A stretch of 64,000 bases of DNA, from the NCBI RefSeq assembly GCF_900113635.1, contig NZ_FOQA01000002.1:372001-436000 (forward strand), read 5' to 3'. Every line of letters starts with the position of its first letter. The first letter of the stretch is position 1. Below, piece by piece: positions 1-7,589 of the stretch. The stretch is from Tindallia magadiensis (GTDB taxonomy: Bacteria; Bacillota; Clostridia; Peptostreptococcales; Tindalliaceae). Under the pieces are notes generated by a model that saw nothing but the letters and a program-made list of their open reading frames with translations, did not search any database and had not been told where the DNA came from. A program made the position numbers and the translations under genes.

Positions 1-1
1 T

Positions 2-871
2 AAATTAGAGGACGTTCTCTTAAAAGGAACTCAGTTTATCGGAGACGAATTGAGTTGGAAAAAAATGGATATCAGGTATACGGTATATCCATTAAGAAAC
101 TATGAAAAAATAGTGGTTGGAGCGATTGTTTCTTTTGAAGATATTACGGAAGAAAAGAAGATGAGGGAACAAGGTTTTGAAAAAGAGAAAAGCAGGGCAC
201 TGAATCAGGTAGTGGCAGGCATTGCGCATGAAATAAGAAATCCATTAACTTCTATTAAAACTTTTGTGGAGGTATTGCCATCAAAAATAAACAATCCTAA
301 ATTTCAAAAGGATATTGTGCGGCTTGTTCCTAGAGAAATTGACCGTGTCAGTCAATTGATAGAAAGATTGATCGATTACGCAAAGCCTCAGAAAACTCAA
401 AAAAAGAAGGTGGATCTAGACAAAATCATAGAATCCTGTGTGTCCTTGTTTAAGCCGAGTTTTGAAAAAAAAGGAATGAAAATAAGGGCAGAAGTGAAAC
501 AGCCTTTACTGGTCTATGCGGATAGAGATCAGATAAAACAAGTGTTGGTTAATTTTATGCTCAATGGGATGGAAGCAATGGAAGCGAAAGAGAGAAGGGA
601 AGAATCGGAAGAAATCCTCACCATGACGATAAGGGGAATGGAGACAGATGAATTTATCGAAGTTCTTATTAGTGATGAAGGCGTTGGCTTAAACCAGACA
701 GAGATAAATATGATGATGGAACCTTTCTATACGACAAAAAAAGGTGGCACAGGGCTGGGGTTGACATTATCAAAAAAATATATCGAAGAAAATAATGGAC
801 ATGTTTATTTCGAAAGCATTAAAGGAGAAGGAACTACGGTACACCTACAGTTTGAAAGGATGAAAACCTGA
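2..871 (+). CDS. Sensor histidine kinase, 5' end cut by window edge
   Basis: The frame is open from base 2, so the first codon lies outside the window. What remains is the end of a PAS-like sensing domain (closing on the typical SFEDITEEKK stretch), a HisKA dimerisation domain with the phosphoacceptor His in AHEIRNPL, and a HATPase domain with DEGVGL and GTGLGL nucleotide-binding boxes. The missing N-terminus could hold more sensor sequence or membrane segments. Its TGA overlaps the ATG of the next gene (ATGA-type junction), so the two are translationally coupled. By position this kinase should phosphorylate the adjacent NtrC-like regulator and, through it, control the transporter downstream. 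The signal it senses cannot be read from this sequence. Confidence 0.9.
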   Translation, partial: KLEDVLLKGTQFIGDELSWKKMDIRYTVYPLRNYEKIVVGAIVSFEDITEEKKMREQGFEKEKSRALNQVVAGIAHEIRNPLTSIKTFVEVLPSKINNPKFQKDIVRLVPREIDRVSQLIERLIDYAKPQKTQKKKVDLDKIIESCVSLFKPSFEKKGMKIRAEVKQPLLVYADRDQIKQVLVNFMLNGMEAMEAKERREESEEILTMTIRGMETDEFIEVLISDEGVGLNQTEINMMMEPFYTTKKGGTGLGLTLSKKYIEENNGHVYFESIKGEGTTVHLQFERMKT

Positions 872-2232
872 TGGAAAGAATATTGATTTTAGACGATGAA
901 ATATCTATTTGCACGTCCTTGGAATTTGCCTTGGAAGATCATTATGAAGTAAAAGCAACTACTGAGCCGGATCAGGCCCTTGACTGGCTTAAGGAAGGCC
1001 GTTTTCATCTTTGTCTGCTGGATCTTAGGATTGATGGTGTTAATGGAATTGATGTTCTTCAGGAAATGAAAAGCATTCAGAAGGATTTGGTAGTTATTAT
1101 CATGACGGCCTATGGGTCTATATCTACCTCTGTAGAAGCCATTAAAAAAGGTGCCTATACCTATCTTACGAAGCCGCTTCAGATGGAAGGGCTACTTTCG
1201 ATTATTGATCAGGCACTGGAATACCAGGAGTTAAATCAACGAGTAGAGTATTTAAGCCAGGAGTTAGAAGAGAAGTATCGATATGAAGGAATCGTTGGAA
1301 AAAGCCCTCAGATGAAAAAGGTATTTGAAACGCTAGATAAGTTGAAAGATCTGGATACCAACGTGCTTGTATATGGAGAAAGCGGTACAGGAAAAGAACT
1401 GATAGCAAAAGCTCTTCATTATTCGGGGAATCGAAAAAAATATCCTTTTGTAGCACTCAACTGTGCCGCAATACCGGAAAATTTATTGGAAAGTGAATTA
1501 TTTGGACATGTTAAAGGTGCTTTTTCCGGAGCTGTAAACGATAAGCCTGGAAAATTTCAATATGCAGACCAAGGAACCTTATTTCTTGATGAAATTGGAG
1601 ACATGCCTATAGGCCTTCAGGCAAAACTTTTAAGGGTATTGCAGGAAAAAGAAGTGACTCCTTTAGGATCCAACAAACCAGAAGTGGTAAAGGCTCGGGT
1701 AGTGGCTGCGACGAATCAAGACCTCAAAGAAGCGGTGGATCATGGAAAGTTTCGTGAAGATTTATACTATCGTTTGAATGTTGTTAACGTATTTTTACCA
1801 CCCTTAAGAGAAATACGGCAGGATTTGCCTCTGTTTTTTCAACATTTCATGGAAGTTCTTCAAAAGGAAGGGCATCAAGTCAGAAAAATTTCCGAAGAAG
1901 CAATGAAAAGCATGTTGGCATATGATTATCCGGGGAATATACGAGAGCTAAGCAATATTCTGGAAGCTGCCTGTGTAATGGCAGAAGGGGATACCATTGA
2001 ATGGCAGGATTTGCCAGAAAACGTCAGGCAGCAAAATGTGGATCTTTTGAGCAAAAAATCGAATCCATTTAAGCAGCTAGTAGGGTTTTCTTTGGAAGAA
2101 ATAGAAAAACAGGTGATTTTTGAAACCCTTCAAGCTCAAAATGGACATCGTAAAAAGACAGCTGATATCCTTGAAATTAGCGAAAGAGGACTAAGGAATA
2201 AAATAAATCGTTATGGATTACATCAGCCGTAA
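871..2232 (+). CDS. NtrC-family sigma-54-dependent response regulator
   Basis: A 453-residue protein with three domains in order. The receiver domain (about 1-120) has acidic pocket D8/D9, phosphoacceptor D51, the MTAYG threonine and the KP lysine. The AAA+ sigma-54 activation domain (about 140-375) has Walker A GESGTGKE and Walker B LFLDEIGD. The C-terminal Fis-type helix-turn-helix (about 410-453) includes KKTADILEISERGLRNKI. The loop that contacts sigma-54 reads GAFSGA rather than the usual GAFTGA, a conservative Thr-to-Ser change. It overlaps the kinase gene by one base, forming a two-component pair. A clear -24/-12 promoter lies downstream in front of the TAXI receptor gene, making that transporter the likely target. 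Confidence 0.93.
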   Translation: MERILILDDEISICTSLEFALEDHYEVKATTEPDQALDWLKEGRFHLCLLDLRIDGVNGIDVLQEMKSIQKDLVVIIMTAYGSISTSVEAIKKGAYTYLTKPLQMEGLLSIIDQALEYQELNQRVEYLSQELEEKYRYEGIVGKSPQMKKVFETLDKLKDLDTNVLVYGESGTGKELIAKALHYSGNRKKYPFVALNCAAIPENLLESELFGHVKGAFSGAVNDKPGKFQYADQGTLFLDEIGDMPIGLQAKLLRVLQEKEVTPLGSNKPEVVKARVVAATNQDLKEAVDHGKFREDLYYRLNVVNVFLPPLREIRQDLPLFFQHFMEVLQKEGHQVRKISEEAMKSMLAYDYPGNIRELSNILEAACVMAEGDTIEWQDLPENVRQQNVDLLSKKSNPFKQLVGFSLEEIEKQVIFETLQAQNGHRKKTADILEISERGLRNKINRYGLHQP

Positions 2233-2524
2233 CAATGGTCTGCGAGAAAGATAAGAAAAAGGGAAGGAAAAAAATGCCGTTCAGGAAAAAAGTGCCGGTT
2301 TTGATAATGCTTTTCGATAAAAGCAAAAGAGAAGTCGTTACCACAAATAGATCATAATAAATTCCAACTTTTGGCATATTTGAGGAAAAATATGCCGTTT
2401 TTTTATGTGAAGAAAAACAGATAGAGTAGAAAATGTCGCCACTCAAAAAATAAGAATTTAACAAAGTTGTGATTTTGCAAAGTGTTCAGACTTTACAGAA
2501 AAAAATAAGTGTTAGATTGATAAA
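2233..2524. other. Intergenic region between regulator and TRAP transporter
   Basis: No gene is supported here. It holds an intrinsic terminator for the kinase/regulator operon (2373-2404), a small dyad with arms TGCTTTT and AAAAGCA near 2307-2325, and a stretch with two CAAAGT repeats (about 2464-2485). Those repeats sit 40-60 bases upstream of the sigma-54 promoter, where an activator site would be expected. The activator site is only a suggestion. Confidence 0.5.
2373..2404 (+). terminator. Intrinsic terminator after the two-component operon
   Basis: Nine-base arms GGCATATTT and AAATATGCC enclose a GAGGAA loop and are followed by G and seven T. It ends the kinase/regulator transcript before the sigma-54 promoter. 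Confidence 0.8.
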
Positions 2525-2540
2525 TGGCACGATAATTGCA
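2525..2540 (+). promoter_or_regulatory. Sigma-54 (-24/-12) promoter of the TAXI-TRAP operon
   Basis: TGGCACGATAATTGCA matches the sigma-54 consensus, with GG and GC separated by exactly ten bases. It lies 55 bases before the TAXI receptor start and just after an NtrC-type activator gene, which supports sigma-54 control of the transporter. Confidence 0.88.
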
Positions 2541-2595
2541 ATGTAGTAGAGAGAAACGTTCTTTACACATAAAAAAGAAAAAAGGGGAGATTGAA

Positions 2596-3591
2596 ATGAA
2601 AAAACTATTCATTATTTTACTAGCTTTAACGATGGTTCTCGCTGCCTGTGGAGGAGGAACGGATGATGTGGCAACAGACCCTGAAGAAGTAGCTCCTGCT
2701 CCGGATTCTGATCTGTTTATTACGGTAGCAACAGGACCTACCAGTGGTATTTATTATCCGATTGGAGGCGCTTTTTCAAGTGTTATTCAAAACGATTTAG
2801 GATTCCGCTCTTCAGCACAGTCTACAGGAGCATCTGTCGAAAACATCAATTTATTGTTAAACAATCAAGCGGAAATGGCAATTGCGATGGCGGATGCTGT
2901 AACTCAGGCATATGAAGCTTTTGGAGCTTTTGAAGATCAGGAGCCAAAAGAGGAACTTAGAGGTTTGATGAGCCTATACCCAAACTATGTTCAATTGGTA
3001 GCAATGGCTGACTCTGGTATTGAGAGTTTTTATGATCTTGAAGGAAAACGAGTAGGTATTGGTGCTCCAAACTCTGGTGTAGAGCTAAATGCTCGATTAA
3101 TGTTTGAAGCTCATGGAATGAGTTATGACGATGTTAATGAAGATTACCTGAATTACGGTGAAGCGGTAGATCAGATGCGTAATGGAATGATTGACGCTGC
3201 TTTTGTAACCAGTGGTATTCCGAACGCTACAGTAATGGATCTTGGAACCACCAATGATATTGTAATCGTGCCAATTGAAGGGGAAGGAATGGCATATCTG
3301 GAAGAAAACTACCCATTCTTTGTGCCGCAAATTATCCCAGCAGGAACTTATGATAATGACGAAGATGTTAATACGGCAACGATTATGAATTTGATGCTGG
3401 TACATCATGAAATACCAGAAGATGTAGTTTATGAGATAACCAAAGGAATTTTTGAGCATATTGGTACTATTCATAGTGCCCACAATGCGGCGAAACAACA
3501 CATTAATCTGGAATCTGTAAAAGATGGAATGATTGTTCCTTTACATCCAGGTGCTGAAAAGTATTTTCAAGAAGTAGGCGCGATTGAATAG
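2596..3591 (+). CDS. TAXI-family TRAP transporter solute-binding lipoprotein
   Basis: A 331-residue extracytoplasmic receptor of the TRAP-associated TAXI family. The N-terminus is a lipoprotein signal: MKK, a hydrophobic stretch, then lipobox LAAC, with Cys18 as the lipidation site, followed by an acidic linker. The mature part begins with the family hallmark TVATGPTSGIYYPIGG and contains the SVENINLL and GKRVGIGAPNSG regions. The ATG at 2596 is chosen because AAGGGGAG stands just ahead of it and the signal peptide begins there. It binds a solute outside the membrane and delivers it to the fused permease encoded downstream. TAXI receptors often take C4-dicarboxylates or amino acids such as glutamate, but the ligand is not evident here. 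It is preceded by a sigma-54 promoter. Confidence 0.92.
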   Translation: MKKLFIILLALTMVLAACGGGTDDVATDPEEVAPAPDSDLFITVATGPTSGIYYPIGGAFSSVIQNDLGFRSSAQSTGASVENINLLLNNQAEMAIAMADAVTQAYEAFGAFEDQEPKEELRGLMSLYPNYVQLVAMADSGIESFYDLEGKRVGIGAPNSGVELNARLMFEAHGMSYDDVNEDYLNYGEAVDQMRNGMIDAAFVTSGIPNATVMDLGTTNDIVIVPIEGEGMAYLEENYPFFVPQIIPAGTYDNDEDVNTATIMNLMLVHHEIPEDVVYEITKGIFEHIGTIHSAHNAAKQHINLESVKDGMIVPLHPGAEKYFQEVGAIE

Positions 3592-3596
3592 ATCTG

Positions 3597-4109
3597 ATGG
3601 ATAAGATGATGAAAAATGAAGGTAGGAGGAGGGGCGCCTCCTCCTTTTTATCCATCTTTATGTTAGTGATAATCGTGTCTTTGCTGGTGCTCGCTTGTTC
3701 AGACTTTCGAGAAAGAGAATGGATGATCCTAATTAAGGAAAATTCGGAAGAAGCAGTTTTGTACGAAGGCCCCATTCAAGCTGGTGATGTGATCGGTTTT
3801 CACTGGATTCACTCGGTAGAGCATATTGAATGGTCAGAAACATTTCAACTGAATGAGGAAGGAAAACTTTATTTGATTGAAAGTCGATTTGCTGGATTTG
3901 GTGCAGGGATTCCTCATGAGCATCAGGATGGCTTCTATGTCGAAGAAGGAATGGTGGTTTTTGAACCGAAAAACCATCAGGTCGATTATTATGATTGGAT
4001 ACATTCTCATACAGCACTTCCTGAAATCACATACAACGGTGAAATTATGTTGACGGGAGAAGATCTCCCGCATCATCAATCCTTGAGAATGATCATTGAA
4101 GAGAGGTGA
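3597..4109 (+). CDS. DUF1850 protein of a TAXI-TRAP operon
   Basis: A 170-residue protein with an N-terminal hydrophobic segment ending in LVLAC, which could be a lipobox, then a DUF1850-like body (GDVIGFHWIHSVEHIEWSE, AGFGAGIPHE). DUF1850 genes commonly sit between TAXI receptors and fused TRAP permeases, as here. The molecular role is unknown; a periplasmic-side accessory is plausible. The start is uncertain: ATG 3597 and ATG 3609 both lack a strong ribosome site, and translation may be coupled to the gene upstream, whose stop is five bases away. A perfect hairpin with a T run lies inside the first 20 codons and may limit expression of this gene and the permease. Confidence 0.8.
   Translation: MDKMMKNEGRRRGASSFLSIFMLVIIVSLLVLACSDFREREWMILIKENSEEAVLYEGPIQAGDVIGFHWIHSVEHIEWSETFQLNEEGKLYLIESRFAGFGAGIPHEHQDGFYVEEGMVVFEPKNHQVDYYDWIHSHTALPEITYNGEIMLTGEDLPHHQSLRMIIEER
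3624..3649 (+). terminator. Intragenic terminator-like hairpin between receptor and permease genes
   Basis: Arms AGGAGGAGG and CCTCCTCCT form a perfect 9-bp stem with a four-base loop (GGCG), followed by five T. It has the form of an intrinsic terminator but lies within codons 10-18 of the DUF1850 gene. Likely effect: more receptor transcript than permease transcript. Confidence 0.65.
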
Positions 4110-4116
4110 GGGTAGC

Positions 4117-6111
4117 ATGGATGAAATGAAAAACAATATACCATTAGAAGAAGAGTTAGACGAGAAAAAACAGCAGGAATTGCTAGAAAAATACGATGCC
4201 GAATCAAGAACAAGAACCTATAAGAGCAAAGGGATGTCTGTTTTTGTATCCGTCCTTGCAATTGCAATTTCGCTTTATCATTTATATACGGCTTATTTTG
4301 GAACCTTAGTAACATTGAAGCACAGATCGTTGCATGTGGCAATGATCTTAGCCTTAGCTTATTTACTTTATCCGGCACATAAAAGAGCCAGCCGACAAAA
4401 GCTGTCCTGGTATGATGCTATTTTTGCGGTATTAGCAGTATCCGTTACCGTGTATATATTTTACGATTATCTGGGAATTGTTCATCGGGCCGGGATTCCA
4501 AATCAGGCAGACCTGTTTTTTGGTGCGGTGCTAGTCATCCTGGTGTTAGAAGCGGCACGAAGAGTAACAGGATGGGCCTTACCTTCTTTAGGACTTATTT
4601 TTATTGCCTATTCTTTGTTTGGAAGCAATATGCCGGGCTTTTTTGGACATCGTGGCTACCAATGGCAACAAATTGTTAATCACCTCTTTGTAACAACTGA
4701 TGGCATATATGGCACAGCTGTAGGGGTAGCTTCCACATATATCTTTCTATTTATTCTTTTTGGTGCCATTATGAATAAATCAGGAATGGGTCAGTTTTTT
4801 AATGATATTGCCATGGCGGCTGCAGGACATACAAAAGGTGGACCAGCGAAAGTTGCGGTTATCGCCAGCGGATTTCTGGGAAGTATTAACGGAGCCGCTA
4901 TTGCCAACGTGGTAACAACCGGTGCCTTTACGATTCCACTTATGAAACGTACTGGATACAGTGAAGATTTCTCTGGTGCCGTGGAAGCTTCTGCTTCTGT
5001 GGGTGGACAGCTTTTGCCACCGATTATGGGAGCGGCTGCTTTTATCATGGCTGAGGTGTTAGGGGTTCAATACCGAGTGATTGTAATGGCGGCCATCTTA
5101 CCTGCCTTGCTTTATTATCTAGGAATTATGGTACAGGTACAAATGAGAGCTTCTAAAAAAGGATTGGAAGGAATTCCGAAGGAAGAACTTCCGACAGTAA
5201 AAGAAGTAATGAAAGAAAGGGGACATTTGTTACTTCCATTACTTTTCTTAGTGTACATGTTGTTTTTCAGTGGTAGAACCATTATTTTTTCAGCCTTTTT
5301 AACGATTTTAGTAACGATTTTTATCAGTACCTTACGCCCTACTACCAGAATGAATTTTAAGGAAATTCTTGAATCCTTGGATGCAGGAGCCCGATCGGTT
5401 GTACCTGTAGCTGTAGCTTGTGCAGCGGTTGGTCCGATTGTAGGAGTGGCTAGCATTACAGGATTTGGGCTTAGCATGGCCTATACCATTGTTTCTTTAG
5501 GTGGTACCAGCCTGATGTTTACCTTGATTTTTACTATGTTGACCTGCATTATTCTTGGTATGGGACTGCCGAGTATACCGGCTTATCTCATCACAGCAAC
5601 CATGGCGGCTCCCGCTTTAATTCAACTGGGCATTGAACCAATTGTTGCTCACTTGTTTGTATTCTACTTTGCGATGTTTGCAAACATTACTCCTCCAGTA
5701 GCGCTGGCCTCTTTTGCGGCCGCAGGTATTTCTGGTGGTAACGCAATGAAGACGGGTGTTGAATCAATGAAGTTATCTATTGCCGGGTTTATTGTGCCCT
5801 ATATGTTTGTTTATAATAGTGCATTGCTTTTAAGAGGGACTACTTTTTTAGAAGGTGTATTGGTAGCTTCGACAGCGATTATTGGGGTAACGATACTGGC
5901 TAGTGCAGCGGAAGGGTACTTCTTTGCGGTCATACCGGCGATTCAAAGAATCGTTCTTTTAGGAGCATCCTTGCTTCTGATTAGTGCTAATGCTATGCAA
6001 GATGCCATTGGAATATTGATTATTGCTATTATCTTAGGTTCACAATATGCAAAAGTAAAAAAGAAAAAGAAAGAAATGAGTCCATCAGGAACAACAGCGA
6101 CAGAAGCTTAA
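4117..6111 (+). CDS. Fused TRAP transporter permease (4TM + 12TM type)
   Basis: A 664-residue polytopic membrane protein joining the small (DctQ-like) and large (DctM-like) TRAP subunits. After a charged cytoplasmic N-terminus, hydrophobic helices begin near residue 35. DctM-family landmarks are present: GFLGSINGAAIANVVTTGAFTIP, SVGGQLLPPIMGAAAF, MGLPSIPAYL and NITPPVALASFAA. It imports the solute captured by the TAXI lipoprotein, usually driven by a Na+ gradient in TRAP systems. ATG 4117 is preferred over an upstream in-frame ATG because a GAGGTGAGGG ribosome site precedes it. The start lies shortly after the end of the DUF1850 gene. It ends in a lysine-rich cytoplasmic tail. Two hairpins close the operon. 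Confidence 0.93.
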   Translation: MDEMKNNIPLEEELDEKKQQELLEKYDAESRTRTYKSKGMSVFVSVLAIAISLYHLYTAYFGTLVTLKHRSLHVAMILALAYLLYPAHKRASRQKLSWYDAIFAVLAVSVTVYIFYDYLGIVHRAGIPNQADLFFGAVLVILVLEAARRVTGWALPSLGLIFIAYSLFGSNMPGFFGHRGYQWQQIVNHLFVTTDGIYGTAVGVASTYIFLFILFGAIMNKSGMGQFFNDIAMAAAGHTKGGPAKVAVIASGFLGSINGAAIANVVTTGAFTIPLMKRTGYSEDFSGAVEASASVGGQLLPPIMGAAAFIMAEVLGVQYRVIVMAAILPALLYYLGIMVQVQMRASKKGLEGIPKEELPTVKEVMKERGHLLLPLLFLVYMLFFSGRTIIFSAFLTILVTIFISTLRPTTRMNFKEILESLDAGARSVVPVAVACAAVGPIVGVASITGFGLSMAYTIVSLGGTSLMFTLIFTMLTCIILGMGLPSIPAYLITATMAAPALIQLGIEPIVAHLFVFYFAMFANITPPVALASFAAAGISGGNAMKTGVESMKLSIAGFIVPYMFVYNSALLLRGTTFLEGVLVASTAIIGVTILASAAEGYFFAVIPAIQRIVLLGASLLLISANAMQDAIGILIIAIILGSQYAKVKKKKKEMSPSGTTATEA

Positions 6112-6117
6112 CTTGTT

Positions 6118-6147
6118 GCTCCAGGGCCCCCTCTGGAGCCCTTTTCT
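6118..6147 (+). terminator. First hairpin after the TRAP operon
   Basis: Arms GCTCCAG and CTGGAGC around an eight-base GC-rich loop, followed by CCCTTTTCTT. It is the first of two stacked terminators. Confidence 0.6.
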
Positions 6148-6150
6148 TAT

Positions 6151-6180
6151 CCCTCTCCAGTTTTCTGGGGAGGGTTTTTT
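6151..6180 (+). terminator. Second terminator after the TRAP operon
   Basis: CCCTCTCCAG and CTGGGGAGGG pair with one G-T wobble around TTTT and are followed by six T. It is a strong intrinsic terminator. Confidence 0.85.
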
Positions 6181-6181
6181 G

Positions 6182-6209
6182 TTGCTAAAAGATGGAATCT
6201 GTGTAAAAT
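6182..6209 (+). promoter_or_regulatory. Possible sigma-A promoter for the ligase pair
   Basis: TTGCTA, a 16-base spacer and TAAAAT lie just after the terminator and about 70 bases before the next gene. The match is moderate. Confidence 0.35.
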
Positions 6210-6281
6210 AAAGGAATGAGGGTAGCAATAAACGTGTAATAGTATCGTTTTAGATTGACATCAAGGAAAGCGGGTGTAAGT

Positions 6282-7589
6282 ATGAATACGTGGCAATATA
6301 AAGAAGATAGAATCATTGAATTACTTAAAAAAGGAGAAAAAAGTCCAGATGCGTTGATGATAGGAATGGAGCTGGAGCATTTTGTTGTTGATAAAGCAAG
6401 TGGACAGAGTGTTTCTTATGAGCAGGATAAAGGAATAGAAGTTATTCTCAGTCAAATGAAGGATGAAGCACATCAACCTATATGGGAGAAAAACCATTTG
6501 ATAGGGCTGTCTCACCCTGATTATCAAATTACCCTTGAGCCAGGGGGACAAATTGAAATCAGCATTCGACCCTGTGAACAATTAGAAGAGATGGCATCTA
6601 TTTACCGCAACTTTTTAGATAAAATTATTCCTATTACAGAATCTCAGGATCAGTGGTTATTATGCATCGGCTATCATCCTAAATCCTCTATTCATGACAT
6701 ACCTTTTAATCCAAAAGAGCGGTATGTTTTTATGTCAGAATACCTTAAAAACCACGGCAGGTATGCTCATAATATGATGAAAGGCACGGCCTCGCTTCAG
6801 GTAGTGGTTGATTATTGTAACGAGGAAGACTTTATTAAAAAATTTAGGGTAGCTCATTTTTTAATGCCTGTTCTAGCTTTATTAACTGACAATGCTCCTT
6901 ACTTTGAGGGTGCTGAAGTGACGCATCACAGTATGAGAACGGCTATATGGGATGAAACAGACCCTGCCAGAAGTGGACTGATCCCGGGTGTGATGGATAA
7001 GTCTTTTGGGTATCGAGAATATGCTCGTTATATTCTTAATGTCTGTCCCATTATGACCAAGAAAGATAACCGGTTTATTGATGCGGAAAACAAAAAAGCC
7101 GGTGAACTGGAAAACTTTGACTTGCTAAGTGACGAAGAAGTGGATCACCTGTTGTCTATGGTTTTTCCTGATGTTAGATTAAGGCAGTATATGGAGATCA
7201 GAATGGCTGATTCCATTCCTTTCCCCTATAATTTAGCCTTTGCTGCGTTGATTAAAGGATTATTTTATCAACAAGAAGCATTAGATTATCTGTACCGATT
7301 ATCTAGGGATGTAACAGATCAAAAATTACTAAATTATAGAAAACAAATAATGAAAAAAGGATATGCGGTTAAAATAGAAGGACATACATGTGGCGAGATC
7401 ATGCGTATTCTTTTTGACTTAGCAAAGAGAACCCTCAATAAAGAAGAAAGAGACTGGTTATCCAAACTGGAAGCACTGGTTGAAGAAGAAAAAACGCTGG
7501 CGGATATTTCGCTTCAACGGGCAAAAAAAGAAGAAGACTGGATGAAGTATCTTGCGGCAAATAGAGGATTCGGGGAGGAAAAAAAATGA
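6282..7589 (+). CDS. Glutamate-cysteine ligase family protein (plant/EgtA-like)
   Basis: A 435-residue protein of the GCS2-type carboxylate-amine ligases. Recognisable family features are the early GMELEHFVVD (first acidic metal/ATP ligands), the block LEPGGQIEIS and the later MEIRMADS. Family members join the gamma-carboxyl of glutamate to the amine of cysteine with ATP. ATG 6282 is used because the upstream in-frame TTG has no ribosome site. The next gene starts within its stop codon (ATGA overlap), so the two products almost certainly act together. The partner is an ATP-grasp ligase rather than a standard gshB, so the end product may be a gamma-glutamyl compound other than glutathione. Substrate choice is inference. 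Confidence 0.8.
   Translation: MNTWQYKEDRIIELLKKGEKSPDALMIGMELEHFVVDKASGQSVSYEQDKGIEVILSQMKDEAHQPIWEKNHLIGLSHPDYQITLEPGGQIEISIRPCEQLEEMASIYRNFLDKIIPITESQDQWLLCIGYHPKSSIHDIPFNPKERYVFMSEYLKNHGRYAHNMMKGTASLQVVVDYCNEEDFIKKFRVAHFLMPVLALLTDNAPYFEGAEVTHHSMRTAIWDETDPARSGLIPGVMDKSFGYREYARYILNVCPIMTKKDNRFIDAENKKAGELENFDLLSDEEVDHLLSMVFPDVRLRQYMEIRMADSIPFPYNLAFAALIKGLFYQQEALDYLYRLSRDVTDQKLLNYRKQIMKKGYAVKIEGHTCGEIMRILFDLAKRTLNKEERDWLSKLEALVEEEKTLADISLQRAKKEEDWMKYLAANRGFGEEKK

Noticed and set aside
3097-3501. Long open frames on the minus strand opposite the TAXI gene, and similar frames opposite carB, ftsH and the mutase
   Set aside because: They mirror the codon structure of the + strand genes, lack ribosome sites and show no protein-family features.
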